This document shows, piece by piece, positions 1 through 8,593 of a DNA stretch of 64,000 bases (position 1 is the first letter of the stretch; each line of letters begins with the position of its first letter). Location: positions 16,976 through 80,975 of the forward strand of contig NZ_NRGS01000031.1 in NCBI RefSeq assembly GCF_002332425.1, given 5' to 3'. Under the pieces are notes generated by a model, which searched no databases, had not been told where the DNA came from, and saw only the letters and a list, made by a program, of their open reading frames with translations. The DNA is from Brachybacterium alimentarium (lineage in GTDB: Bacteria; Actinomycetota; Actinomycetes; Actinomycetales; Dermabacteraceae). Both the position numbers and the translations under genes were made by a program.

Positions 1-1
1 C

Positions 2-148
2 TCTGCCAGGGACGCCGCAGCGCCGTCGGCCCCCGGCCCCTCGACGCCTGCCTCCGCAGACGGAGCCTCTGAACCGGCCACGGACACGATGGCCTCGCTC
101 CGCGCCGACTCCGATCAGCTGATCGCCCTCATCCGCCGCGCCCGCTGA
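2..148 (+). CDS. C-terminal end of an unidentified protein (cut by window edge)
   Basis: Only the last 48 codons are inside the window, read from base 2 to TGA at 146-148. The first ~25 residues are Ala/Ser/Pro-rich and look like a linker. The end, SLRADSDQLIALIRRAR, could form a short amphipathic helix. Third codon positions are mostly G or C, as in the neighbouring genes, which supports real coding. The product cannot be named from this fragment. It is convergent with ndh. Confidence 0.5.
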   Translation, partial: SARDAAAPSAPGPSTPASADGASEPATDTMASLRADSDQLIALIRRAR

Positions 149-150
149 CT

Positions 151-184
151 CGCTGGCTCGCTGGCTCGCTGGCTCGCTGGCTCG
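151..184. repeat. Octamer tandem array (cgctggct x4)
   Basis: Four perfect copies of an 8-bp unit begin two bases after the stop codon of the left-edge gene. It lies between two convergent genes. Similar octamer arrays follow the sulfatase and sbcC genes. Confidence 0.95.
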
Positions 185-222
185 TCGGGCGCGCACGCCG
201 GACCGGCCCGCGCCGGACGTGA

Positions 223-1743
223 TCAGTCCTGGGAGGGGTCGGCCACGTGACGAGCGCCGGGGGCCTGCCGCGTTGTCCTCTCAGCCTTCGCCGTCTTCTT
301 CTCGGGCTTCTTGCGGAGTCCCTGGGCCGAGCTCTTGCCGGAGGCGAGCACGTCCGAGGGGTCTCCGGCCTGAGCGCCCAGACCGAACTTCCGGTGCGCG
401 GCCTGCTCCTCGAAGATCTTGGCCGCGCGCAGCGAGTCGACCTCGCCCACCACGGGGTTCGGCTGGTGCGTGCCGCGGGTGCCGCCGTACAGGGACAGCA
501 GGTTCATCGCGACGGCGCGCTGGTTGCGGTGCCCGATCATCTTGGTGATGTGCACGCCGAGCCACGCGGCCCAGCCCATGGCACCGGAGAGACCGCCCAC
601 GTGGGGGATCTCGGCGATCGCGGCGTGACGGCCGATGGTGGCCATGGTGCCCAGATCGGTGTACGTGAACCGCTTGCGGGGCTTGCCGGCGACGTCCGCG
701 GCGATGGACCGGGCCGCGGCCTGACCCATCTGGATCGCGGGCTGCGCTAGCTGGGGGAGGGGCTCGTCCTGGCCGGCGATGTCGCCGGCGGCATAGACTC
801 CTGGGAAGCCCTTGACCTGCAGGTAGTCATCGACCGCGATGCGGCCGCGCTTGTCCTGCGGCAGGCCCCACTCCTTGACGGACTCGGGGATGGCGACGCC
901 CGCGGCCCAGATGGTGATGTCCGATTCGAGGATCGAGCCGTTGTCGAGCACCACGTGGTCGTAGCCCACGGACTTCACGCCGTGGCCCAGGCGCAGCGTC
1001 ACGCCGCGGTCCCGGAGCTCCTCGGCGGCGTACTCGCGGTACTTCGGGCTGAACTCCTTGATGAGCTCGTCGCCGCGCTGGAGCACGGTGACCTGCAGGG
1101 TCCCGGGGTCCATCTCGGGATAGAGGATGTCCAGCTCCTGCATGCGGAAGTCGGCGAGGGCGCCGGCGATCTCCACGCCCGTCGGCCCGCCGCCGACGAT
1201 GCACACGTGCAGCTTGTCGTGCCCGAGGACGTCCTCGCGGCTGGAGCGCTCGAGCTCGGAGAAGATGCGGTCACGGATCGCCAGGGACTGCGAGCGCGTG
1301 TACATCGGCATCGCGTGCTCCTCGGCACCCGGGGTGCCGAAGTAGGTGGTGGTGGCACCGTTGGCGATGATCAGGTAGTCGTACTGCAGCTCCTGGATGC
1401 CCTTCTGTCCCTCGTCGAGCTTGACGACCTTGCGCTCGGGATCCACGCCTTCGACCTCGCCCTGGCGGTAGCGCATGTTCGGGACCTTGAGGGAGAGGCC
1501 GCGCAGGAACATGGTCACGTCGCCCGGGTTCAGACCGGCGGTGGCCACCTGGTACAGCAGCGGCTGGAAGGTCTTGTAGACGTTGCGGTCGATGAGGGTC
1601 ACGCGCACCCGGGCATCGCGCAGGGCGCCCACGGCGTGCGCGCCGGCGAAGCCGCCGCCCAGGATGATCACGTGCGGCCAGCTCGCGCCGTCCTTCGCAG
1701 GAACAGTGGGGCGGCGAACGGAGAAGGGCAATGGCATGACCAT
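223..1743 (-). CDS. ndh: Type II NADH:quinone oxidoreductase
   Basis: 506-aa single-subunit, non-proton-pumping NADH dehydrogenase that passes electrons from NADH through FAD to menaquinone at the inner face of the membrane. An N-terminal Rossmann motif for FAD (ILGGGFAGAHA, about residues 28-38) is followed by FQPLLYQVATAG, a second dinucleotide motif for NADH (IVGGGPTGVEIAG, about 181), YAAGDIAG, and the quinone-site motif AQPAIQ. The basic tail after about residue 460 is low-complexity. The start is chosen because AGGAG lies 8 nt before ATG at 1743; a second ATG two codons on is possible. No partner gene is adjacent. It is likely the main or alternative NADH dehydrogenase. The family call is firm. 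Confidence 0.95.
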   Translation of the reverse strand: MVMPLPFSVRRPTVPAKDGASWPHVIILGGGFAGAHAVGALRDARVRVTLIDRNVYKTFQPLLYQVATAGLNPGDVTMFLRGLSLKVPNMRYRQGEVEGVDPERKVVKLDEGQKGIQELQYDYLIIANGATTTYFGTPGAEEHAMPMYTRSQSLAIRDRIFSELERSSREDVLGHDKLHVCIVGGGPTGVEIAGALADFRMQELDILYPEMDPGTLQVTVLQRGDELIKEFSPKYREYAAEELRDRGVTLRLGHGVKSVGYDHVVLDNGSILESDITIWAAGVAIPESVKEWGLPQDKRGRIAVDDYLQVKGFPGVYAAGDIAGQDEPLPQLAQPAIQMGQAAARSIAADVAGKPRKRFTYTDLGTMATIGRHAAIAEIPHVGGLSGAMGWAAWLGVHITKMIGHRNQRAVAMNLLSLYGGTRGTHQPNPVVGEVDSLRAAKIFEEQAAHRKFGLGAQAGDPSDVLASGKSSAQGLRKKPEKKTAKAERTTRQAPGARHVADPSQD

Positions 1744-2340
1744 GGGGCTGACTCCTAGGAGAGACGGTGGTCGACGGTCCGTGCGGGGCGCTGGTGGCGT
1801 CCCTGAACGGGAGCGCCGGCGTCGGCGGGAGGATGAGGAGAGGATCGGCGGGCTGCGGGCGGTGCCGGGTGCGACCCGGGAAGCGAACTCGGCGATCAGC
1901 CGGGCTCGGAGCCTGAACGTGTCCGCATGCGCGTCCGTCCGAAGTCCCCATCGATGCTACCCACTCAGCCCGGGATGAGGTAACCGTCGGGTCGGTCCAT
2001 TGCTCGCGAGTCACACCTGGTCGGCCGCTCGACCCGGGGGTAAGCGCTCGCCGGAGAGAGGGGTCACCGTTCGGTCGGTCCGAGCCCGGCCGAACCGTGG
2101 TTTGAGACTCACGGCAGGGCGTCGTACGCACCTCGCCACGCCCCCGTGAGAGCGGCTACGGGCCCGTAGTCTGGACCACGCCCCACTGCCGACTCCCGCA
2201 CTCTGCCCGCATTCTCCCGGTGACCGTGCGCTGCCGGTCCTCGCGCTCTGCCGACGCCCGCGCACGGCCCGTGCTCGCGTATCGCATCGCCCTCACCCGC
2301 CCCACCCGCCTCACCCGCCTCATCCCGAAGGAGACCTGCC
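1744..2340. other. Divergent intergenic region with operator-like repeats
   Basis: This 597-bp spacer lies between ndh (leftward) and the SRPBCC gene (rightward). It contains two related direct repeats about 83 bp apart (gtaaccgtcgggtcggtcc at 1980 and gtcaccgttcggtcggtcc at 2063). A perfect 14-bp palindrome, CTACGGGCCCGTAG (2156-2169), overlaps a possible rightward -10 box TAGTCT (2167-2172). A leftward -10 candidate TAGCAT lies at 1959-1954. These fit a regulated ndh promoter, but no regulator can be named. No gene is seen here. Confidence 0.4.
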
Positions 2341-3003
2341 ATGGTCGACGTCCCCGCCCAGCTCGCGTCCGTCACCCGCGCCTATCGCCAGGAGGACCGC
2401 GAGGGCGAGGGACTCCACGTGCAGACCCTCGAGCAGGATCTCCCCGTCGACCTCGCCGAGGCCTGGGCGGCCGTGACCACGGCGGAGCGCATCCAGCAGT
2501 GGTTCCTCCCGATCAGCGGTGACCTGCGGAACGGCGGCCGCTACCAGTTCGACGGCAACGCCGGCGGTGAGGTCCTCGCCTGCGAGCCCCCGGCGGGCGG
2601 CGTCGCCGAGTACCGCGTCACCTGGGAAGCCGGCGGCGTCTCCTGGGTGACCGTGCGCCTGGAGGAGATCAGCGCGGGAGCCACCCGCTTCGAGCTCGAG
2701 CACACCAGTCGCGTCGCAGATGTGCCCGCGCAGATGTGGGAGACCTTCGGCCCCGGCGCGACCGGCGTGGGCTGGGACGGCGGTCTGCTGGGCCTCGCGC
2801 TGCACGTCGGCGCCACCGAGGGCGCCCTCGCACCCTCCGAGGCCGCCGAGTGGGCGGGCACCGAGGAGGGGCGGGCGTTCTACCGCGGGGCGGCCGACGG
2901 GTGGGCTGTCGCCCACACCGCCTCCGGGGCCGACGCCGAGACCGCCCAGCGCACCGCCGACGCCACCTACGGCTTCTACACCGGGACCGGCGCAGAGGGC
3001 TGA
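2341..3003 (+). CDS. SRPBCC / AHSA1-like domain protein
   Basis: 220-aa soluble protein. Residues ~28-130 have the START/Bet-v1-like pattern of the AHSA1 family (activator of Hsp90 ATPase-like): DLAEAWAAVTTAERIQQWF, then a glycine-rich turn, GGRYQF, and an alternating beta pattern ending FELEHTSRV. Bacterial members bind hydrophobic ligands or act in stress and antibiotic tolerance, but substrates are mostly unknown. The C-terminal ~90 residues, with GTEEGRAFYRGAADGW and an Ala-rich helix, resemble the helical tail often found in these proteins. A good ribosome site (GAAGGAGA) precedes the ATG by about 7 nt. It is transcribed alone and converges on the next gene. Confidence 0.85.
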   Translation: MVDVPAQLASVTRAYRQEDREGEGLHVQTLEQDLPVDLAEAWAAVTTAERIQQWFLPISGDLRNGGRYQFDGNAGGEVLACEPPAGGVAEYRVTWEAGGVSWVTVRLEEISAGATRFELEHTSRVADVPAQMWETFGPGATGVGWDGGLLGLALHVGATEGALAPSEAAEWAGTEEGRAFYRGAADGWAVAHTASGADAETAQRTADATYGFYTGTGAEG

Positions 3004-3115
3004 GCCCGGAGTCTGTGCCGAGCTCAGTCGGCGCGGGCGATCACCACGAACACTCGTCCGGGTCGCGAGCGAATAGGTCTCCGCAGGGCCCGGCAACGCC
3101 CCACAGCCCAGCTCC

Positions 3116-3817
3116 TCAGGCGAACGAGGTCCAGGTCGTGTCGGCGTCGATCAGCCAGTGGTTGCGCAGGGTGAGCGCCCGTTCGATCGCCGCGAGGATC
3201 CCCGCGACCAGGAGCGCGGTGTTCGCCCAGCCGGGCAGGGAGATCGGCGAGGTGAAGGTGCCCACGTGCTCGGCGACCACGTCGATCTGCGTGACCAGCT
3301 CCGCGAGCTGCGGGACCATCACCGCCAGGCCCGCCAGGAGCACGATGATCGCCAGGAGTCCGAGGGCGGAGCTCACCCGCGGGAACCGTCGGCCGAACCG
3401 GGCCCGGAGGCCTTCGAGCCCGCGGGGATGCGGGCGCAGCGGTCGCGGCGACCCCTCGTCGGGGACGACATGCATCCGGGTCAGCCCGTACGAGCTGGTG
3501 GCCACCTCGATCACTCCGCCCGGGATGGGGAAGGCGACCGGCGGATTCGCGATGTACTGCTGGGTCCCGTCGCGGTACAGGGCCACCGGGGCGTGCCGTG
3601 ACCCTTCGGGGATCTTGCCTCCCTCGAGCTCGGAGGCCAGGTAGCGCACGTCGACGGTGTACTGCGCATCCTGCGCATCCCAGGTCTCGCCCTCGTGCGG
3701 GTCCAGATGGAACTGGGTGCGGGTGAGGGTCTGCCACCAGCGAAGGTCCTTCAGCGCGCTCCCGTCCCCGTCGCGGGCACGGCGCAGGCGCCTGATGCGG
3801 CGACGTCGCGTGAACAT
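3116..3817 (-). CDS. Putative two-helix membrane protein of unknown function
   Basis: 233 aa if translation starts at ATG 3817, which has GGGGAGGA just upstream, though the spacing is short. The N-terminus is highly basic (MFTRRRRIRRLRRARD). A soluble part of about 110 residues rich in W, Y and T follows, then two hydrophobic helices (about residues 155-180, with SALGLLAIIVLLAGLAVMV, and 195-215). It ends in a short polar tail (HWLIDADTTWTSFA). The open frame continues upstream to 4174 but is Arg/Pro/Gly-rich and overlaps the neighbour's end, so that part is rejected. No family was recognised. The soluble domain probably faces the cytoplasm, given the basic N-terminus. Confidence 0.75.
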   Translation of the reverse strand: MFTRRRRIRRLRRARDGDGSALKDLRWWQTLTRTQFHLDPHEGETWDAQDAQYTVDVRYLASELEGGKIPEGSRHAPVALYRDGTQQYIANPPVAFPIPGGVIEVATSSYGLTRMHVVPDEGSPRPLRPHPRGLEGLRARFGRRFPRVSSALGLLAIIVLLAGLAVMVPQLAELVTQIDVVAEHVGTFTSPISLPGWANTALLVAGILAAIERALTLRNHWLIDADTTWTSFA

Positions 3818-4125
3818 GGTCCTCCCCGGGGCGGGCGGCCCGCGCGGACTGCGCGAGCCGACGGTCTGAGGGCGACGTCGGCCGTCGTTCCCCGGCGGCG
3901 TCTGCCGCCGTCCCCATTCCACCTGATCGACGGTCGCCGCGACCAGTGCGATCTGCCATCTCCTCCGAAGGGAGGAGCCGCCGCCGGGATCGGGTCCGCC
4001 CGGGCCGGCTCCGCGCATCGACTCCGGCGGGTCCGCGCGTCCCGCCAGCTGAACCTGCGCATCGACCCGGTGAGCGCCCCGCCCCGGTCGGTCCCGCGCG
4101 CCGACCCGCCGGGCGCCGGGTCCGA
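3818..4125. other. Spacer with no recognisable gene
   Basis: 308 bp between two leftward genes. The frame open here is an Arg/Pro-rich extension of the membrane protein with no domain character. I see no tandem array, RNA gene or clear terminator. Confidence 0.5.
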
Positions 4126-5625
4126 TCAGGTGGTGCGGAGCTCCGTCGGCAGCTCCTCGAGCAGGCGCAGCCACAGCTCGGAGGACGTCGGATAGCTCGG
4201 CACCGCATGGCGCAGCACGTGCACCGGCACCTGGCCGACGATCGCGATCGTCGCGGCATGGATCAGCTCCGAGGCCTCCGGGCCCACGAACGTCGCCCCG
4301 ATCAGCGTGGCCGTGCCGCGATCGACCACCAGCTGGGCGGTGCCGGAGACGTCGTCCCGCAGCAGCGCGGAGCCGGCCGCGCCGCCGAAGGGGACCTGTG
4401 AGGTGACGACGTCGTGCCCGGCCTCGCGCGCCTGCTCTGCCGTGAGCCCGACCGAGGTGACCTGCGGATCGGTGAACACCACCTGCGGCACCGGCACGGT
4501 CTCCGGGACCGGTTCGAGAGCTTCACCGGTGACGCCGGCACGGATCGCCTGCCCGATCACGCGGGCGCGGTACTTGCCCCAGTGGGTCAGCGGCGCCTCG
4601 CCGCTCGCATCGCCCACCGCGTGCAGCCAGGACGGCAGCGGCGCCCCGGTCGCATCGTCCGACGTCGGGGCCTGCGCCCCGGTGATGTCCTCGGGGGAGA
4701 GGCCGATGGTCTCGAGGCCGACGTCCGCCAGTCGCGGCGTGCGACCCGTCGCGACCAGGATCTCGTCCCCGGTGACCTCGCGTCGGCCCTGCGCATCCTC
4801 CACCTGGAGGGTCACGCGGCCGCCATGGATCCTGCCGAGCCCGGAGTCGCGGGCGTCGGCCCGCTCGGCGGAGACCGCCGAGGTGCCGAGCTGGACCGTG
4901 ACGCCGAGGGCCGTCAGAGCGCCCAGCACGTGCTCGCCCGCGAACGGCTCCATCCCCCGCAGCAGAGCGTCGCCGCGCACCAGGAGGGTGATGTGGGAGC
5001 CCAGCGCCGCCATCCACGTCGCGGCCTCGACCGCCACCACACCGCCGCCCACGATGAGCAGCTCCCCGGGGATCTCCTGCACCCCGGTCGCGTCGCGCGA
5101 GGTCCACGGGGAGAGTGGCTGCAGCGCGTCCGGCACGACGGCCTGCGAGCCGGTGGCGATCACGACGGCGCGGGTGGCGTGGACGAGCGTCGGCGGGCCC
5201 CCGTCGGGATCCTCGACGCGCACCTCGCGCTCGCCGACGATCCGGCCGTGTCCGCGCACCACCCGCATCCCGGCGCCCTCGGCCCACTCGACCTGACCGG
5301 TGTCGTCGTACTGGGAGACCCATGTGTCGCGCCGCGCCAGCAGGGAGGCCGTGTCCACCTCCGGCGTGGAGACGCCGTCCAGATGTGCGGCGGCATCGGC
5401 GACCGCGAGCGGCCGCAGCAGGGCCTTGGACGGCATGCAGGCGTAGTAGGAGCACTCGCCGCCCAGCAGCTCGCCCTCGATGAGCACGGCGGTCTGGTCG
5501 GTGCCCTCGATCGCGTACTGGGCGACGTTCTCGCCGACGGGGCCGCCGCCGATCACGACGACGTCGGCGGTGATCTCGGGGGCAGAGGCGGACTGCGGGA
5601 CGGTGGACTGCGCATGAGGAGCCAT
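4126..5625 (-). CDS. FAD-dependent pyridine nucleotide-disulfide oxidoreductase, non-canonical
   Basis: 499-aa flavoprotein of the dihydrolipoamide dehydrogenase / mercuric reductase class. It has the FAD motif VVVIGGGPVGENVA (residues 22-35) and the redox-active pair Cys58-Cys63 in GGECSYYACMPSK. An NAD(P) Rossmann motif (IVGGGVVAVEAATW, ~200) and the second FAD contact (LHAVGDASG) follow. The dimerisation domain ends SYPTSSE. In glutathione reductase and lipoamide dehydrogenase the residue before PT is the catalytic His; here it is Tyr478, while Glu483 is kept. Normal lipoamide or glutathione turnover is therefore unlikely; electron transfer to a metal, quinone or other acceptor is more plausible. 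The start ATG has no Shine-Dalgarno but sits six bases after TAGCGT, so the mRNA is probably leaderless. Confidence 0.88.
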   Translation of the reverse strand: MAPHAQSTVPQSASAPEITADVVVIGGGPVGENVAQYAIEGTDQTAVLIEGELLGGECSYYACMPSKALLRPLAVADAAAHLDGVSTPEVDTASLLARRDTWVSQYDDTGQVEWAEGAGMRVVRGHGRIVGEREVRVEDPDGGPPTLVHATRAVVIATGSQAVVPDALQPLSPWTSRDATGVQEIPGELLIVGGGVVAVEAATWMAALGSHITLLVRGDALLRGMEPFAGEHVLGALTALGVTVQLGTSAVSAERADARDSGLGRIHGGRVTLQVEDAQGRREVTGDEILVATGRTPRLADVGLETIGLSPEDITGAQAPTSDDATGAPLPSWLHAVGDASGEAPLTHWGKYRARVIGQAIRAGVTGEALEPVPETVPVPQVVFTDPQVTSVGLTAEQAREAGHDVVTSQVPFGGAAGSALLRDDVSGTAQLVVDRGTATLIGATFVGPEASELIHAATIAIVGQVPVHVLRHAVPSYPTSSELWLRLLEELPTELRTT

Positions 5626-5660
5626 GTCGGCACGCTACGCCCGCGAGCGGCTCTCGTCAC
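5626..5660 (-). promoter_or_regulatory. Leaderless promoter of the oxidoreductase gene
   Basis: On the minus strand GTGACG (5660-5655), a 17-bp spacer, TAGCGT (5637-5632) and six bases lead straight into ATG at 5625. The predicted transcription start coincides with the start codon, which explains the missing ribosome site. The -35 matches TTGACA at four of six positions. Confidence 0.6.
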
Positions 5661-5713
5661 GGGGCGGCTCCAGGGAGGACGGGGCATGGTCTCGGTGTCG
5701 CAGGACGCTCTAC

Positions 5714-5731
5714 CTGTGAGGCGGCTCACAG
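5714..5731. promoter_or_regulatory. CRP/GlxR-type operator, perfect TGTGA-N6-TCACA
   Basis: CTGTGAGGCGGCTCACAG is an exact inverted repeat with 6-bp arms and a 6-bp spacer. TGTGA-N6-TCACA is the known consensus for CRP and its actinobacterial homologue GlxR, a cAMP-responsive regulator. The site is in the 164-bp divergent spacer, centred about 67.5 bp before the predicted rightward start (5790), close to a class I activator position, and about 97 bp before the leftward start (5625). Binding by a CRP/GlxR protein is inferred. Confidence 0.75.
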
Positions 5732-5777
5732 TTGGCGGTGACTTCTGCATCGTGCCGTGGGAGGAAATCGCGGCCCT

Positions 5778-5789
5778 TAGCGTGGGCGC
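5778..5789 (+). promoter_or_regulatory. Leaderless -10 box of the ROK regulator
   Basis: TAGCGT at 5778-5783 lies exactly six bases before ATG 5790, with no Shine-Dalgarno. The hexamer and spacing are the same as on the divergent side. No good -35 is seen, which would fit an activator-dependent promoter using the upstream CRP-type site. Confidence 0.55.
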
Positions 5790-6935
5790 ATGTCCACAAC
5801 GGGGTCGAACCATGATCCAGCGCATCCGCGCGAGGCCGAGGTCATCGAGGCCCTCCGCACGAGCAGGCCGATCACCCGCGCCGCCATCGCAGAGGCCACC
5901 GGGCTCAGCAGGACGACGGTCTCCGCCGTGATCGCCCCGCTCCTGGAGGAGGGAACCGTGGTGGTGGCCGGCCACGAGGACCATCCCGGCCGCGGCCGGC
6001 CCACCGAACGGATCGAGATCGACCTCGACGCGATCAGTGCGCTCGGGATCGATCTGGCCCACGGGGCCGTGCGCATCGCCGCGCTGAACATCGTCGGCGA
6101 CGCGCTCACGACCGGGTCCCGGGAGCATCCGGAGGATCTCGGATGGGAGGAGCGGCTCGGCATCGTCCGCGAGCTCCTCGAGGAGCTCGCGCTGCCCGCG
6201 GCGATGCCGTCCCTGCGCGGCGTCGGGCTCGGGGTGCCCGGCCCCGCCGCGTTCCTCCACCGGGCCGACGCCCCCTGGCAGCGGCTCGTCGACGACCTCC
6301 AGGGGCGGTTCGGGGCGGAGGTCCGCGTGGACAACACCACCCGGTACGCCGCCTTCGCCGAGCATCTCGCCGCTCCCCGCCGCGATCGGATCACGCTGCA
6401 CGTGCGCTGCTACCAGGGCGTGGGCGGAGCCGTCGTGCGCGAGGCACGGATCGACCGCGGCGCGGCGGGCCTGGCCGGCGAGATCGGCCACCTGCAGGTC
6501 GAGTTCCCCGGGGCACCGTGCCGATGCGGTCGACGCGGATGCCTCGAGACCGTGGCCTCCACCCCGTCGGTCCTCGCCGCCTGCCGGGCGCTGGGCCTCG
6601 GTCTGCACACCGTCGAGCAGCTGCACCAGGAGCTGGCCAGCGGGCGCGGCCGCGTCGACCCCGTCCTGACCCGCGCGGCCGAGGGCCTCGCCCACGCCCT
6701 GGTGCTCGCCGTGACCATGGTGGATCCCGAGGAGATCCTCCTCTCCGGCGACCTCTTCGATGCCGGCGACGCGCTTCTGGACCGGGTCCGAGGGCTCGTC
6801 GCCCGGGAGGCCGGAGCGCGGTTCCCCGCCGTCCGGCTCGGGCCCGGCCGTCTCTCCAGCGATGCCGGCGCCCTCGGCGCGGCCCTGCCCTTCACCCATC
6901 CGCGACCCTCCACAGGAAGGACCGTGATCGCATGA
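5790..6935 (+). CDS. ROK-family transcriptional regulator
   Basis: 381 aa. A winged helix-turn-helix at about residues 15-65 (EALRTSRPITRAAIAEATGL, then SRTTVSAVIAPLLEEG) precedes a ROK sugar-binding/kinase-like domain. The domain carries LGVPGP and GEIGHLQV, and the structural zinc motif CRCGRRGC at about 243-250. NagC/XylR-type ROK proteins repress sugar genes until a sugar or sugar phosphate binds. It is first in an operon with a sugar porter (4-nt ATGA overlap) and a sulfatase, so it probably controls that uptake and degradation system, including itself. Whether the domain keeps kinase activity cannot be told; regulators usually do not. Confidence 0.92.
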   Translation: MSTTGSNHDPAHPREAEVIEALRTSRPITRAAIAEATGLSRTTVSAVIAPLLEEGTVVVAGHEDHPGRGRPTERIEIDLDAISALGIDLAHGAVRIAALNIVGDALTTGSREHPEDLGWEERLGIVRELLEELALPAAMPSLRGVGLGVPGPAAFLHRADAPWQRLVDDLQGRFGAEVRVDNTTRYAAFAEHLAAPRRDRITLHVRCYQGVGGAVVREARIDRGAAGLAGEIGHLQVEFPGAPCRCGRRGCLETVASTPSVLAACRALGLGLHTVEQLHQELASGRGRVDPVLTRAAEGLAHALVLAVTMVDPEEILLSGDLFDAGDALLDRVRGLVAREAGARFPAVRLGPGRLSSDAGALGAALPFTHPRPSTGRTVIA

Positions 6936-8446
6936 GCACGTCCCGATCCCGCGAGACCCGATCCCGCGAGAGCACCGTCCTCGCCGCGACGAGGCCGCCG
7001 CGCGCCGCCCGTCGGCGTGCAGTCCAGGCGGCCCTGGCCGCCTCCATCTCCGGACTGATGTTCGGCTGGGACGCGATGGCGCTGAACGTCGTGAAGAACG
7101 CGCTGCAGTTCCACACCGGGTCGGGATCCGGGCTGATCGGCTTCGCCGTCGCCTTCGGCGTCCTCTCCGCGGTGCTGGGGGCCTTCCTCGCCGGGCGCCT
7201 CTCGGACCGCATCGGTCGCCGGGCGATCATGGTGGTCTCGGCAGTGCTGTTCATCGTCGCGTCCACCGGCACGGCCTTCATCGGCGACTCGATGGCGCTG
7301 TTCCTCGTCTGGCGCCTGTTCTCCGGGATGGCGATGGGGGCGGCGATGACGATCGCCCCGGCCTATGTCTCCGAGACTGCCCCGGCGGACATGCGCGGCA
7401 TGCTCGTCTCCCTGCGCCAGTTCATGCTGATCATCGGCTTGTTCGTGTGCGGTCTGCTGGGCGATGCGATGCTCGCGGCCGCGCCGTCTCCCGCCGGCGA
7501 CGCCCCGCTGTCCACCGCACGGCTGGGGCTGCTGGGCCTGCACCTCGAGGTCTGGCAGTGGGCGTTCCTCTCCGTGGCCGCCGGCGGGCTGATCTACCTC
7601 ATCGCCTCGCTGCTGGTGCCCGAGTCCCCGCGCTTCCTCATCGCCCGAGGTCGTGTGAAGGAAGCACGGGGCGTGCTCGTGCGCACCCTCGGCGAAACCT
7701 CCGTCGATGCCCGCGTCCAGGAGATCTCGGAGTCTCTGGGCGGGCACAGCATCGGCGGCTTCCGATCGCTGCTGAACCGTTCCGGGACCAACCTCCAGCG
7801 GATCGTGTGGGTGGGCATCGGCCTCGCCGCCCTGCAGCAGCTCGTGGGCATCAACGCGATCTTCTACTACGCGACCACCATCTTCTCGACGATCGGCTTC
7901 GGCGAGCAGGCCGCGCTCCAGCAGACCCTGATCCTCACCGCGGTCAAGATCGCTGCGATCGTCACCGGGATGCTGCTCGTGGATCGGGTGGGCCGACGCC
8001 CCCTGCTGCTGGTGGGGTCGATCAGCATGTTCGCCGCCCTCGTGATGACCGCCGTGGTCATGCTGACGGCCCCGCAGGTCGCCGGGCCGGACGGGGCGCT
8101 CAGCCCCGACCTGGCCGGATCTCCCGGCCGCGCCGCGCTCGCCCTGGTCGCGCTGTGCCTGTACGTCTTCGCCTACGCCGGCACCTGGGGGCCGATCATG
8201 TGGGTGCTGATCGGCGAGATGTTCCCCAACCGCCTGCGCGGCGCCGCCACCTCGGTGGCGGGCGGTGTGGAATGGGCCTCGAACTTCGCCGTCACCCTGA
8301 CATTCCCGGTGCTCGCCGCCTGGTCGATCGGGTCCACGTACGTCCTCTACGCCGCGGTGGCTCTGCTGTCCATCGGGTTCGTCGTGAAGTTCGTGCCCGA
8401 GACCAAGAATCTCGAGCTCGAGCAGATGGACGACTTCTCGAACTGA
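6932..8446 (+). CDS. MFS sugar porter
   Basis: 504-aa membrane transporter of the major facilitator sugar porter family, with about 12 hydrophobic helices. Signature motifs are present: GRLSDRIGRRAIM after helix 2, VPESPRFLIARGR (~230) after helix 6, LQQLVGINAIFYYATTIF in helix 7, DRVGRRPLLLVG, and PETKNLELEQ at the C-terminus. Such proteins move hexoses, pentoses or polyols, often with H+. ATG 6932 overlaps the ROK stop codon, and AGGAAGG lies 11 nt upstream. Open frame exists upstream inside the ROK gene but is a shadow. The ~30-residue N-terminal extension is Arg/Ser-rich and cytoplasmic. The substrate is unknown; the flanking sulfatase suggests a sugar released from a sulfated glycan. Confidence 0.93.
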   Translation: MSTSRSRETRSRESTVLAATRPPRAARRRAVQAALAASISGLMFGWDAMALNVVKNALQFHTGSGSGLIGFAVAFGVLSAVLGAFLAGRLSDRIGRRAIMVVSAVLFIVASTGTAFIGDSMALFLVWRLFSGMAMGAAMTIAPAYVSETAPADMRGMLVSLRQFMLIIGLFVCGLLGDAMLAAAPSPAGDAPLSTARLGLLGLHLEVWQWAFLSVAAGGLIYLIASLLVPESPRFLIARGRVKEARGVLVRTLGETSVDARVQEISESLGGHSIGGFRSLLNRSGTNLQRIVWVGIGLAALQQLVGINAIFYYATTIFSTIGFGEQAALQQTLILTAVKIAAIVTGMLLVDRVGRRPLLLVGSISMFAALVMTAVVMLTAPQVAGPDGALSPDLAGSPGRAALALVALCLYVFAYAGTWGPIMWVLIGEMFPNRLRGAATSVAGGVEWASNFAVTLTFPVLAAWSIGSTYVLYAAVALLSIGFVVKFVPETKNLELEQMDDFSN

Positions 8447-8447
8447 G

Positions 8448-8511
8448 CCGACCCGACCCGACCCGACCCGACCCGACCTGACCCGACCCGACCTGACCCG
8501 ACCCGACCCGG
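8448..8511. repeat. Pentamer tandem array (cgacc-type, ~12 copies)
   Basis: The array starts right after the sugar-porter stop codon and is almost pure, with three c-to-t variants. It fills nearly half of the spacer before the sulfatase ribosome site. Confidence 0.95.
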
Positions 8512-8593
8512 CCGCGTCCGTGTCCGACGCAGGGCCCCGCGTCCCCGCGTCGGCCGCTCCATCCTGCGCATCCCTCCACGAAAGGCACCACCG

